This document shows positions 5,399-11,947 of a stretch of 29,246 nt of DNA, in pieces. This stretch comes from a virus: the IMG/VR virus record IMGVR_UViG_3300009620_000033, positions 1 to 29,246 of that record. The stretch is one strand, 5' to 3'. The position numbers were made by a program, and so were the translations under genes. Position 1 is the first letter of the stretch; each line of letters opens with the position of its first letter. Under the pieces are notes generated by a model. The model saw only the letters and a program-made list of their open reading frames with translations, was not told the DNA's origin and did no database searches.

Positions 5399-5930
5399 CG
5401 CTCTCCCTCCCGTGTACGTCAAGCCAGTAGCCCCCGCCCATCACGTAGAAGCCGATACGTGGCTCCCCGCCGTGTAGGGCTAGCCAGTCGTTGGCCCGGA
5501 TGTAGATGTAGTCAGTAGTGCTACGTCCCGCGTGGACAAAGGACCGGACCACGATGCCAATACGGTCGGGGTACAGCCCGTCCATCGCTTGCAGCGGGCC
5601 CATCACGTACCCCGGCAGCACATCCACGTGTGCAATGCCGTGGGAACTGGCTAGGAAGTCGGGAACGGCGGCCCGCGTGGCTTTGCTCTGGACCTTCACG
5701 TGGTCCCCCAAGAGGTCCACGGCATCACCTAGCTGGCCGACTTTCAGCCAGCCGTAGCGCTTCGCTAGCCGCCGCTCGTTGTCTTTACCCATCCGCACGC
5801 TGCTACGGGACCGCTTGGCTGCCTCGTGGTCCCGCGTCTTTCCACACGTCGAGACTTCGCAGACTTCCACCCCGTCGAGCACGCCCCAGCGGTGGCGCTG
5901 ATGGATGCTCGCAAACTTACGCTGGCTCAT
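5391..5930 (-). CDS. Hjc-like Holliday-junction resolvase-type protein
   Basis: 179 residues. The ATG at 5930 overlaps the primase stop codon by 14 nt. Residues 48-86 fit an archaeal-Hjc/PD-(D/E)XK pattern: GKDNERRLAKRYGW (Glu52), then GQLGDAVDLLG (Asp72) and KVQSK (Gln81, Lys83), where Gln occupies the usual Glu position, as I recall from other phage members. Such enzymes cut four-way DNA junctions or trim recombination intermediates. Two Cys in EVCEVSTCG (residues 21-30) could bind zinc. The position, directly after the primase-ATPase and near the YqaJ exonuclease, supports a replication/recombination role. Confidence 0.55.
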   Translation of the reverse strand: MSQRKFASIHQRHRWGVLDGVEVCEVSTCGKTRDHEAAKRSRSSVRMGKDNERRLAKRYGWLKVGQLGDAVDLLGDHVKVQSKATRAAVPDFLASSHGIAHVDVLPGYVMGPLQAMDGLYPDRIGIVVRSFVHAGRSTTDYIYIRANDWLALHGGEPRIGFYVMGGGYWLDVHGRESGV

Positions 5931-7935
5931 AGGACCACTCGCCCTCTCTGAACGCGAACTCGGGCCAGTGCTCCAGCACGTCCTCTGCTAGTGACTTTTT
6001 GATACGGGCGTGCGAGCACACGGAGTCAAGCGACAGCGCGCCGTGACTCGCGAGCACGCCCGCGATGTCTTGGTACTGCTTGTCCTTGGTAAGGTGCGGG
6101 GAGTCCGGTAGCAGCTTAAGGCTGCCCCCGACCCGCTCGACTCTAAAGTGAGCGTCCGGATGCTTGGCCGTCAGATTGGCCTTGCGCTGCGATACCGTTA
6201 GGTGCTGCACGAAAGGGTTAGGCTCCACGCCCGCGGGTGTGTCTCGCTCGTACAGCTCAAACGTGGCGCGGGCCAGCGCGGGCTTGTAGACAGAACCGTA
6301 GGGCCGCGCTCCCTCACCGCTCGGCGTTTGCTTATTGAGATGGTCGATCAGTAGGGACGTGACGCCGAGTTCGCGGAGTCCGCGGAACAGTTCTAGCGCC
6401 GAGTCGGCGGCTTCCCCGCTACCGGGTGGGCTCGCCATCATCACTGAGTCCACTACCACCAGCCCGGCGTCGTGCGACTTGACTAGCTGTTCCGTCTCTC
6501 GCAAGTCTTTCGTGATGGCTCGGGCCATCGGCTCATAAAAGATGTTGCGGGGCACCGGGATGTCACAGCCAGCGGCCATCCGCGCCACGTGATCGTTCCA
6601 GTCGGCGCGGCTCGTCTCCCAGTCCAGTACCAGCACGGGGGTCGGCTCGGCCACCTCCCAGCCGGTGAACACCGGGACCCCCGACGCCGCCGATAGCGCG
6701 ATGGCAGCGGCTAGCGTGCTCTTTCCGGTGCCCTCTTTCGCAAACAAGATGGTGGCTACATCCCCGAGCACCAGCGGCTTAACGACGTAAGACGGCTCGG
6801 GCCGGATGGCGTCGTGGCCGATGGGCTCCAACGGCTCACGGAACTTGTGGTCATCGTGCCGACGCCGATAGAAGCCAGCTAGGATGCTCGGCCAGTGGAT
6901 GCCGATGGGGCAGATTTTCTCTAGGGCCGCTGCTACCCGGTCCGCTCGCACTGCGTCTAGCAGCGGCTCGTTGGACCGCTGCCGTTGCTCATCGTCAACC
7001 GTCACGGTCAGCTCACCCGATGGCCCGCTCCTCCCGTCCGTGACGTAGGGCATATCAAGTACCACCTCGTGGCCGTTAAGCACGTCGGTCAGACGCCCAT
7101 CCTTGTAGTTGGCCGCGTCCACGTAGCGCGCCTCTGGGTCCGCGCCGAACTTATCTAGTACGTTCCCTATGGCGTCGCGGACTTGCTCGGGCGTCTTGGG
7201 GTTCTCTAGCCGGCCATTCTCGGCCAGCATCGTGGCTTCAAGCACCGCAGCGTCACGGATATGGCCAGCGTGATAGCGCGCCCGGTCCCGTAGCCAGTCG
7301 TGCCGCCCGCCCTCCGTGGGTAGCTCGTCATCCCCGCCGGGGATGGTGAACGTGACGGGCTTAACCGTGGCCGCGGCTACCCACCGGGCGGGGAGCGGCT
7401 CCACGAAAGGCAGCCCATCAGTGGCGTAAACGTGTCCGCTGGCGTGGACGCTGCCGGGGCCGATGACGTAACCCGCCGTCGAGCCCGTGCCCCACCGCGT
7501 GATGAGGCCAAACATCTTATGCTCTGGCCGGTCCACCCCCTCCGGCCAGTTGTAGTACGCGTGCTTGCCGTTCGCGGTGCTAACCGTAAACGTGTCGGGG
7601 AGCGCGCCGTAGTCATCAGCTAGGCGTTCGAACCGCGCCACGTCTGGGCCGTCCACGTCCAAGACGAAAACCCCGTCCGGGGGCACCACACCGTAGTTTG
7701 GCACACTCGCGGCAGCTAGGAACGTCTTGATACGCTCCGGGTCCGTCGTCGCGGCCTTAAAGCCGTCAACCGTGATTGGGTGCTTGGCGGGGCTGGGGCA
7801 CTCACGGCCCTTGGGGCATCGGCATACTCGATGGCGCCCATTGCCGGTGGACTCTTCGCGAGACCCCCACACGGGGAAGATCCCAAACCCGCGGTCCGCA
7901 AGTGCTAGCGCATTCTCTAGTCGGGTATCCGCCAA
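5917..7935 (-). CDS. Primase-polymerase fused to a RepA-like ATPase
   Basis: 672 residues from TTG 7935, with TAGGG about 6 nt upstream. The N-terminal part (about 5-195) is a bifunctional primase/polymerase (PrimPol) domain: a Cys-rich loop (C38, C40, C46) before KHP, the metal-binding VLDVDG (Asp93, Asp95), STANGKHAYY, and GYVIGPGSVHASGHVY. The C-terminal part is a RecA/RepA-type ATPase with Walker A AKEGTGKST (about 399-407), a Glu after the second strand (DWETSR) and Walker B GLVVVDS (about 491-497). A short winged-helix-like end follows. It should prime and unwind DNA for phage replication. The 39-bp repeat encodes residues about 108-120. Confidence 0.9.
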   Translation of the reverse strand: MADTRLENALALADRGFGIFPVWGSREESTGNGRHRVCRCPKGRECPSPAKHPITVDGFKAATTDPERIKTFLAAASVPNYGVVPPDGVFVLDVDGPDVARFERLADDYGALPDTFTVSTANGKHAYYNWPEGVDRPEHKMFGLITRWGTGSTAGYVIGPGSVHASGHVYATDGLPFVEPLPARWVAAATVKPVTFTIPGGDDELPTEGGRHDWLRDRARYHAGHIRDAAVLEATMLAENGRLENPKTPEQVRDAIGNVLDKFGADPEARYVDAANYKDGRLTDVLNGHEVVLDMPYVTDGRSGPSGELTVTVDDEQRQRSNEPLLDAVRADRVAAALEKICPIGIHWPSILAGFYRRRHDDHKFREPLEPIGHDAIRPEPSYVVKPLVLGDVATILFAKEGTGKSTLAAAIALSAASGVPVFTGWEVAEPTPVLVLDWETSRADWNDHVARMAAGCDIPVPRNIFYEPMARAITKDLRETEQLVKSHDAGLVVVDSVMMASPPGSGEAADSALELFRGLRELGVTSLLIDHLNKQTPSGEGARPYGSVYKPALARATFELYERDTPAGVEPNPFVQHLTVSQRKANLTAKHPDAHFRVERVGGSLKLLPDSPHLTKDKQYQDIAGVLASHGALSLDSVCSHARIKKSLAEDVLEHWPEFAFREGEWSYEPA
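7579..7617. repeat. 39-bp direct repeat, primase copy
   Basis: The partner of 5268-5306. Here it encodes the conserved stretch DDYGALPDTFTVS of the PrimPol domain, so it is probably the donor. Confidence 0.85.
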
Positions 7936-7982
7936 CTCAGACCCTACCGACCATCGTTTCTACCTCTTTCTCTCTGTACAGA

Positions 7983-8002
7983 GCGGGGCCGCGAAGCCCC
8001 GC
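7983..8002 (-). terminator. GC-rich hairpin upstream of the primase gene
   Basis: Seven-bp arms, GCGGGGC (7983-7989) and GCCCCGC (7996-8002), enclose CGCGAA. On the minus strand it follows the dispersed motif (8009-8020) by a few bases. It is followed by a palindrome (TCTGTACAGA) and a purine-rich run rather than by a U-tract. It may attenuate transcription into the primase gene or stabilise the transcript. Confidence 0.5.
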
Positions 8003-8008
8003 CCTAGT

Positions 8009-8020
8009 CAACAGTGCTAC
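8009..8020 (-). repeat. Copy of the dispersed CANTGCTAC motif
   Basis: Reads CAACAGTGCTAC on the plus strand. It lies in the gap between the ssDNA-binding-like gene and the primase, and is followed on the coding strand by TTGACTAGG and a GC hairpin. The copy at 8449-8460 has the same TTGACTAGG after it. Confidence 0.5.
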
Positions 8021-8028
8021 GTAGCGGC

Positions 8029-8436
8029 CTACCGCCTAGGGAGCGCCGTCACCTCTTCGACCTTCGGCCAATTGCTCTTGCTCTCCCCGATGGTTAGCTG
8101 TCCCTCGCGCCCGATGAGGTCACTGGGATCGAAGTGAGCCCCGGGCTGGACAGCGCCGGCACCCATAAGGGCAGTCAGCCACTTGAACGCCTTGGACTTG
8201 GCGCCCGTCGCCATCGACGTAACGCCGCTGACTTCCTCATTCCCACCGTTGATATCGACGTTGAACTGCCACTCTACCAACTGTCGGGTGGCCTTGGACT
8301 GGTCACTCTCGGCAGCGTCGGTATACGTAAAGGGCTTGAAGCCCACGAGCTTACCGACGTAGACCGAACCGAACTCCAGCGGGGAAGGCTCTGCTACGTC
8401 GAACCCAATAAACGGTGTCTGTGCCTTTTCGTTCAT
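8029..8436 (-). CDS. Probable ssDNA-binding protein (DUF669-like)
   Basis: 135 residues from ATG 8436, with AGGAG 5 nt upstream; the longer ORF start at 8451 lies before this site. The layout resembles small phage ssDNA-binding proteins: FIGFDVAEPSPLEFG, a strand with EWQFNVDINGGNEEVSGVTSM, a helical KAFKWLTALMG, and a final beta-rich part (REGQLTIGESKSNWPKVEEV). An OB-like fold is inferred, not shown. Its place between the YqaJ-type exonuclease and the primase fits an annealing/ssDNA-protection role in recombination and replication. Confidence 0.6.
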   Translation of the reverse strand: MNEKAQTPFIGFDVAEPSPLEFGSVYVGKLVGFKPFTYTDAAESDQSKATRQLVEWQFNVDINGGNEEVSGVTSMATGAKSKAFKWLTALMGAGAVQPGAHFDPSDLIGREGQLTIGESKSNWPKVEEVTALPRR

Positions 8437-8448
8437 ATGTCTCCTAGT

Positions 8449-8460
8449 CAAATCTGCTAC
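8449..8460 (-). repeat. Degenerate copy of the dispersed motif at a gene junction
   Basis: Reads CAAATCTGCTAC on the plus strand. It overlaps the TAG stop of the exonuclease gene and precedes the ribosome binding site of the next gene. On the coding strand it continues as TTTGACTAGGAG, sharing TTGACTAGG with the copy near 8009. Confidence 0.35.
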
Positions 8461-9359
8461 TTACTCAAACGGGTGAAGCGCAACGTGCGCTTACCGCTCT
8501 TGTTTGGCTTGGACTCAGCCGTCCAGCTTGGATGCCGGACAAGCCGCAAGCCGTCCCGCCCCATTCGCTCGATAAGCCCAGAACGGGCATCGCCAAGGGC
8601 GATCTTGATAGCGTCTTGTTGGCCCATAAGGCCAACAATCACCGTGCCGATTGCTTCCATCTCGCTACTCGCTGCCGCCACGCCCTCCGGGACGTCAAAC
8701 GACCACAAGAGGTCTGGTGGCGTATCCGCTGGTGGGATACGCGGGGTGATGTGATCCCGGTAGAACGCGGTGATGCGCTCGGCAATCTCACGCTGTAGCT
8801 CCGGGTCGGCTGGTACTTCCAGCCCTATGAATTCCCGCCCGCCGATCAGTGCCCACAAGCGCCCACGGCTGGCCCCGGACACCATAAGTTGAGCTTGGAC
8901 TTGGGCGTAGTAATGGGGCGGGGCAGTCGGGTTGTCCTCCCCGTCGCGCCACTCCTCGGCCATATACGCGCTGGCCGTCTTGACTTCTACCACCTCTGGC
9001 GGACTGGTACCGACGACAACGGCGTCATAGGTCACGACCAGCGGCAGCATCGGGTGCTTACGAGAAAGGCTGTTGCGCCGGACCCGTAGCCCGGTCTGCT
9101 CCATACCTATCCGGAGGACAACCGGCTCCAACACGTGCCCCATTTCCACGGCTCGGGCGTTGCCACTGAACGTATCAATGCCGTGGACGATATTGGCATA
9201 CAAGTCGGCGGGAGTGCGGAAGGGGTGGCCGCAATCCAGTAGGGCCGCGACTTCCGACGCGCCGACGCGGCCCGCTCGCGCCGCTTGGTTTTGGCGCTAA
9301 GCGGCGGCACTGTCGGCTTCCCCGAAGACTTTGAGAGGGGCCGTGGCAATCTCCGTCAC
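8457..9359 (-). CDS. YqaJ-type recombination exonuclease interrupted by an in-frame TAG
   Basis: Translation would start at GTG 9359, overlapping the upstream stop (GTGA). It runs 20 codons, then meets TAG at 9297-9299, and the same frame continues for 279 codons. After the TAG the protein is a typical YqaJ/lambda-exonuclease-like nuclease: RVGASEVAALLDCG, GHVLEP, Asp112, the catalytic EVVEVKTAS (Glu125, Lys127), and HYYAQVQAQLMV. No ATG, GTG or TTG precedes the conserved GASE segment after the TAG; the first is the TTG at 9203, which would lose that motif. The gene therefore needs readthrough, a non-standard start, or is broken (or miscalled at one base). It degrades 5' ends to make ssDNA for recombination with the protein encoded at 8029. 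Confidence 0.75.
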
Positions 9360-9697
9360 GCTGCCGCCCTCCGCCGCCGACCAGCAGCGCGGACTTCACG
9401 GACTCTGGCCCACGAGACACCGACTGCCTTGCATCCCCGCTCGTCAAGACCGACTTCCATCGCCAGGAGGCCGTCAAAGCCCTCTCGGATAGCGGCGGGG
9501 TCGGATCGAGCGGCGTCGAGGGACTGTTGCTCGCGCCCGTTCACACCCCACCGAAAGCACATTGATCGGTCCGGGGTGCTGGGTCGATGGACGAAGTGGG
9601 TACGCCCGGACTCGTTGCCCGTGACGGCGATAGCCCCTCCGTCCGCGAAGTCAACGCTGTCCCGGCACGAGTCGCAACGCTGGGATTGCCTACCCAC
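9356..9697 (-). CDS. Small Cys/His-containing early protein
   Basis: 113 residues from GTG 9697, overlapping the upstream TAG (GTGGGTAG). A CDSC pair near residue 8 and a later His/Cys group (HFVHRPSTPDRSMC) could form a zinc site. A second Cys lies near the C-terminus, and the last residues are Arg/Ala-rich. It directly precedes the YqaJ gene, sharing a GTGA junction. The longer ORF to 9832 overlaps the upstream gene and is not favoured. No known family. Confidence 0.5.
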   Translation of the reverse strand: MGRQSQRCDSCRDSVDFADGGAIAVTGNESGRTHFVHRPSTPDRSMCFRWGVNGREQQSLDAARSDPAAIREGFDGLLAMEVGLDERGCKAVGVSWARVREVRAAGRRRRAAA

Positions 9698-9938
9698 AGA
9701 GTGCCGCCTCACAGAGTGGGGCGAAAAACTCGTGCACGTCATTAACGTCGCGCAAGTCGGCACCGCCCTCAGCCATCGCATATAGCGCCAGTAACGCCCG
9801 GTCGATGCTAGCGATACCCATTGCGGGGTCACCCCCTTGCATCTCGTGGATACGGCTCATCAGCTCGTCAACGAGGCTGTATGTGGTCGCGTCGGCAACA
9901 CTGCTACCTTTGTCGCTCAAGGGCGGAAGGGGTTCCAA
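9690..9938 (-). CDS. Small acidic hypothetical protein
   Basis: 82 residues from TTG 9938; an AGGAG 6 nt upstream overlaps the end of the previous gene and decides this unusual start. The protein is acidic and helical (SLVDELMSRIHEMQGG, SIDRALLALYAMAEGG, VNDVHEFFAPL), with two Cys at the end (LCEAALCG). A copy of the dispersed motif (9896-9907) lies within the early codons. Function unknown. Confidence 0.6.
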   Translation of the reverse strand: MEPLPPLSDKGSSVADATTYSLVDELMSRIHEMQGGDPAMGIASIDRALLALYAMAEGGADLRDVNDVHEFFAPLCEAALCG

Positions 9939-9939
9939 C

Positions 9940-10236
9940 TTATTCTCCTAGCTCGATGACGCTGTACCCAGCCGTGAGGGCCGCTGCCCTCTGCGCTGGT
10001 TGGCTGTGGTGGTAGCAACGCGGATGGTCCGTGTACTGCCACTGGCCGCCCCGGTTGAGCCGTGACTCCATAAACACGTACCGGGGTGCTCGGCTACACG
10101 GTCGCGTGGGTTCGTCCGCCTTGTTGAGCGGATACGTGCAAGTCTCCAACTGGTGGCCTACCTCACGTGCGGACTGATTGGATTCGGCTAGTCCGATAGC
10201 CCCTAACGACTCCCGCCGCTGGTGCAACCTTAGCAC
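9940..10236 (-). CDS. First early gene, small Cys-containing protein
   Basis: 98 residues from GTG 10236, though no strong ribosome binding site is visible; an internal ATG near 10068 is a weaker alternative. The middle part has Cys-Tyr ... PCSRAPRY ... DHPRCYHH, a possible zinc ligand set of three Cys and His. It is the first gene of the left minus-strand block after the non-coding region 10237-10618. A small inverted repeat (GATAG ... CTATC, about 10241-10254) sits just upstream of its start. Function unknown. Confidence 0.5.
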   Translation of the reverse strand: MLRLHQRRESLGAIGLAESNQSAREVGHQLETCTYPLNKADEPTRPCSRAPRYVFMESRLNRGGQWQYTDHPRCYHHSQPAQRAAALTAGYSVIELGE

Positions 10237-10292
10237 ACCGATAGGTTGCTATCTGAGCGGGACCGCAATTCGTCGATACGTTTCAGCGAGGT

Positions 10293-10339
10293 GGCTGATC
10301 CCCTACCCCCCCCCTTTAGGGGGGGGGTAGGGGTCAGCC
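10293..10339. repeat. Very stable C9/G9 hairpin
   Basis: The arms read GGCTGA(T)CCCCTACCCCCCCCC and its complement, 21 paired bases with a single bulged T, around a TTTA loop. Both strands carry G9-TA-G4, so G-quadruplex formation is also possible. It could be a bidirectional terminator, an origin element or a packaging/pausing site. Confidence 0.7.
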
Positions 10340-10374
10340 CTAGTAACTAGTAGCTAGGGGTTGCCGTCCCGGGG

Positions 10375-10403
10375 TTGACGGACGTAGCAACGTTAGCTAG
10401 TAT
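10375..10403 (+). promoter_or_regulatory. Plus-strand sigma-70-type promoter
   Basis: TTGACG (10375-10380), a 17-nt spacer, then TAGTAT (10398-10403). The spacer contains GTAGCAACGTTA, which resembles the half-site of the dispersed motif. Transcription would start near 10410 and run rightward, opposite to the genes on both sides. Confidence 0.6.
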
Positions 10404-10507
10404 GCGTTGAGACGGGTGCCAGTAGGAAGTGATGCTCCCATCACCGAAGCACTAGTGTCGTCCACCCGTCAACTCACCACAGCCCCGGCTGGTCACCGGG
10501 CGGGGCT
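10404..10507 (+). ncRNA. Possible structured plus-strand small RNA
   Basis: Directly downstream of the plus-strand promoter, GTTGAGACGGGTG (10406-10418) pairs with CACCCGTCAAC (10463-10473) with a two-base bulge. Inside it is a perfect hairpin, GTGATG-CTCC-CATCAC (10429-10444), and a palindrome, CACTAGTG. A GC hairpin (10481-10507, AGCCCCG ... CGGGGCT) could end the RNA. No ORF longer than a few codons is present, so the product, if any, is RNA. Confidence 0.4.
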
Positions 10508-10533
10508 CCTCGCTGTGTATGCGACTAAGTTAA

Positions 10534-10564
10534 CCCCCGCCCCAGCACAAAGCTGGAGCGGGGG
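10534..10564 (-). terminator. Late-operon terminator
   Basis: CCCCCGC/GCGGGGG arms with a second paired block (CCAGC/GCTGG) and one mismatch. On the minus strand it is followed by TTAACTT. It lies 55-85 bp after the last tail gene (ends 10619) and is well placed to stop leftward late transcription. Confidence 0.65.
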
Positions 10565-10580
10565 TAGAGAGAGGGAGTGA

Positions 10581-10595
10581 CGGGGTAGCACCCCG
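10581..10595 (-). terminator. Small hairpin after the last tail gene
   Basis: A perfect CGGGG-TAGCA-CCCCG stem-loop between the stop codon at 10619 and the larger terminator. It may back up or precede it; there is no U-tract. Confidence 0.3.
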
Positions 10596-10618
10596 CCGCG
10601 TGTAGTGGGGGGGAGTGC

Positions 10619-11947
10619 TTAGTGGTTAGGGTTCGATGCCCCGCGCTCATCCACAAGAGCGAAAGTGACTTGCGCCACGCCATCCGCGCTGGTGGGCGCC
10701 CACGTGTTAGAGCCCGTTGAGCGGGACCTTACAAAGATACGCTCGCCCCCGGCAAAGATGTTCCACAGTTCGCCGCTTCCGGCGTTGGTTTCGCGGTTAG
10801 AAGTGGACTCAAAATACGGGATGCCCCGTGAGTAAACGAGGTCATCGGTGTAGCCGTTGTTGTTGCCGTCGATGTCCACGTAGGGGCCGATGGCGTAGGC
10901 GGTCGTACTTGACCTCGACTGGATGCTCGTTTGACCGGCGGTCCGCGCAGTGTTGATACGGGCCGCGATGGAGTGGACCCAGCCGGTGGACGGGGCAATG
11001 AAGCCCTCGATGCTGCCGGTGGTGAAGCTGCCGCTGCTGCCGTGGCTGCCCATCAGCCAGTCAGCATTGTACCCGACCGTACCGGGGAGGTTCTCTTGGT
11101 AGAACGAGGCCGATGCGTAAAACAACGTAGGCTCGCCAGCGAACGCTTCCTTAAGGTCCGTTGCTTGTGCCGTAGCTACGCTAATCGTGTCGATGGTTTC
11201 GACAAACCACATATAGCGAACAAGCATAAAGCGGGCGCCCTCCGGCACCGCGCCGATGACCAACGCCACCTCATCGGGCGTCTGGTGTAGCTGCGCGCCA
11301 CCGCTGGCGTAGGTGGACTCATCACCGAAGCCTTGCTCTGCGATTACAGAGTCAGTGTCACCGGCCACATTAGCCAGCATCGCGCCCAAGTAATCGTAGA
11401 ACTGGCATTCCACGTAGCCGAGCAACTCTTGTCCGGATGCGTAGGACCACAGCCCAGTAGGGGCAAGCACTCGCATCCGCGGGGCGACGGGTACGACTTG
11501 TTCGATGTAGACGAATTTTTCGTCAACCTCGCCAACGTCTGCGTGGCCCCGGATAGACTTGCCGCCGGGCGCCGTGGCGTCGTCAACCCAGTACAGCCGC
11601 AAGCCACCGGGGGCGCCCTCATCCCCGAACTTCCAACCGGGCAGCGGGTTATTGTCTCCGATGGGCTCACCGGGTGTCGGGGGTCCGATGGAAAAGTCTG
11701 AGTTGAACAGACCGCCGCTCAACTGCATATGGAGGGCCTTGGATGTAGCAAGCCCGTAGGCCAGCATATCCGAGTCTAGCGAACCAACGTCGATATCCTC
11801 ATTGTCAATCGTGAGGCCGTCGTCTCCGGGCGTGTACATCTCCTCACCGAAAATGCTGGGGAACGTCTCGTCCGATGCCGTCAGAGGCTCGATGTCCTCT
11901 GGCAGCGCCTCGGACCCGGGGAAGTACTCATCCGCTTGGCGGGTCAT
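10619..11947 (-). CDS. Minor tail / distal adhesion protein
   Basis: 442 residues from ATG 11947, with AAGGAGG just upstream; it overlaps the preceding gene by 4 nt. It has an acidic N-terminus, then beta-rich, Gly/Ser/Thr-rich sequence typical of tail-fibre or tip proteins (GLRLYWVDDATAPGG, GSHGSSGSFTTGSIEGFIAPSTGWVHS, DIDGNNNGYTDD). No enzymatic motif is seen. As the last gene of the late operon, after the tail-hub-like protein, it is the best candidate for a host-recognition component. The assignment rests on position and composition. Confidence 0.6.
   Translation of the reverse strand: MTRQADEYFPGSEALPEDIEPLTASDETFPSIFGEEMYTPGDDGLTIDNEDIDVGSLDSDMLAYGLATSKALHMQLSGGLFNSDFSIGPPTPGEPIGDNNPLPGWKFGDEGAPGGLRLYWVDDATAPGGKSIRGHADVGEVDEKFVYIEQVVPVAPRMRVLAPTGLWSYASGQELLGYVECQFYDYLGAMLANVAGDTDSVIAEQGFGDESTYASGGAQLHQTPDEVALVIGAVPEGARFMLVRYMWFVETIDTISVATAQATDLKEAFAGEPTLFYASASFYQENLPGTVGYNADWLMGSHGSSGSFTTGSIEGFIAPSTGWVHSIAARINTARTAGQTSIQSRSSTTAYAIGPYVDIDGNNNGYTDDLVYSRGIPYFESTSNRETNAGSGELWNIFAGGERIFVRSRSTGSNTWAPTSADGVAQVTFALVDERGASNPNH

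Larger units (their letters stand above)
10237..10618. other. Non-coding hub between late and early gene blocks
   Basis: This 382-bp stretch is the only large gap without a gene. From left to right it holds a small inverted repeat, a 47-nt C9/G9 hairpin, short direct repeats (TAGTAACTAG TAGCTAG), a plus-strand promoter, an RNA-like folded segment, and late-operon terminators. It could contain the replication origin; no iterons or DnaA-type boxes were recognised. Confidence 0.6.

Noticed and set aside
9107-9349. A frameshift joining the minus-strand ORF 9107-9349 to the exonuclease
   Set aside because: A -1 shift near 9265 would also restore a plausible N-terminus. However, the in-frame route from GTG 9359 has a coupled GTGA junction and needs only the TAG to be read, so it is the simpler reading. 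Read data could still decide otherwise.
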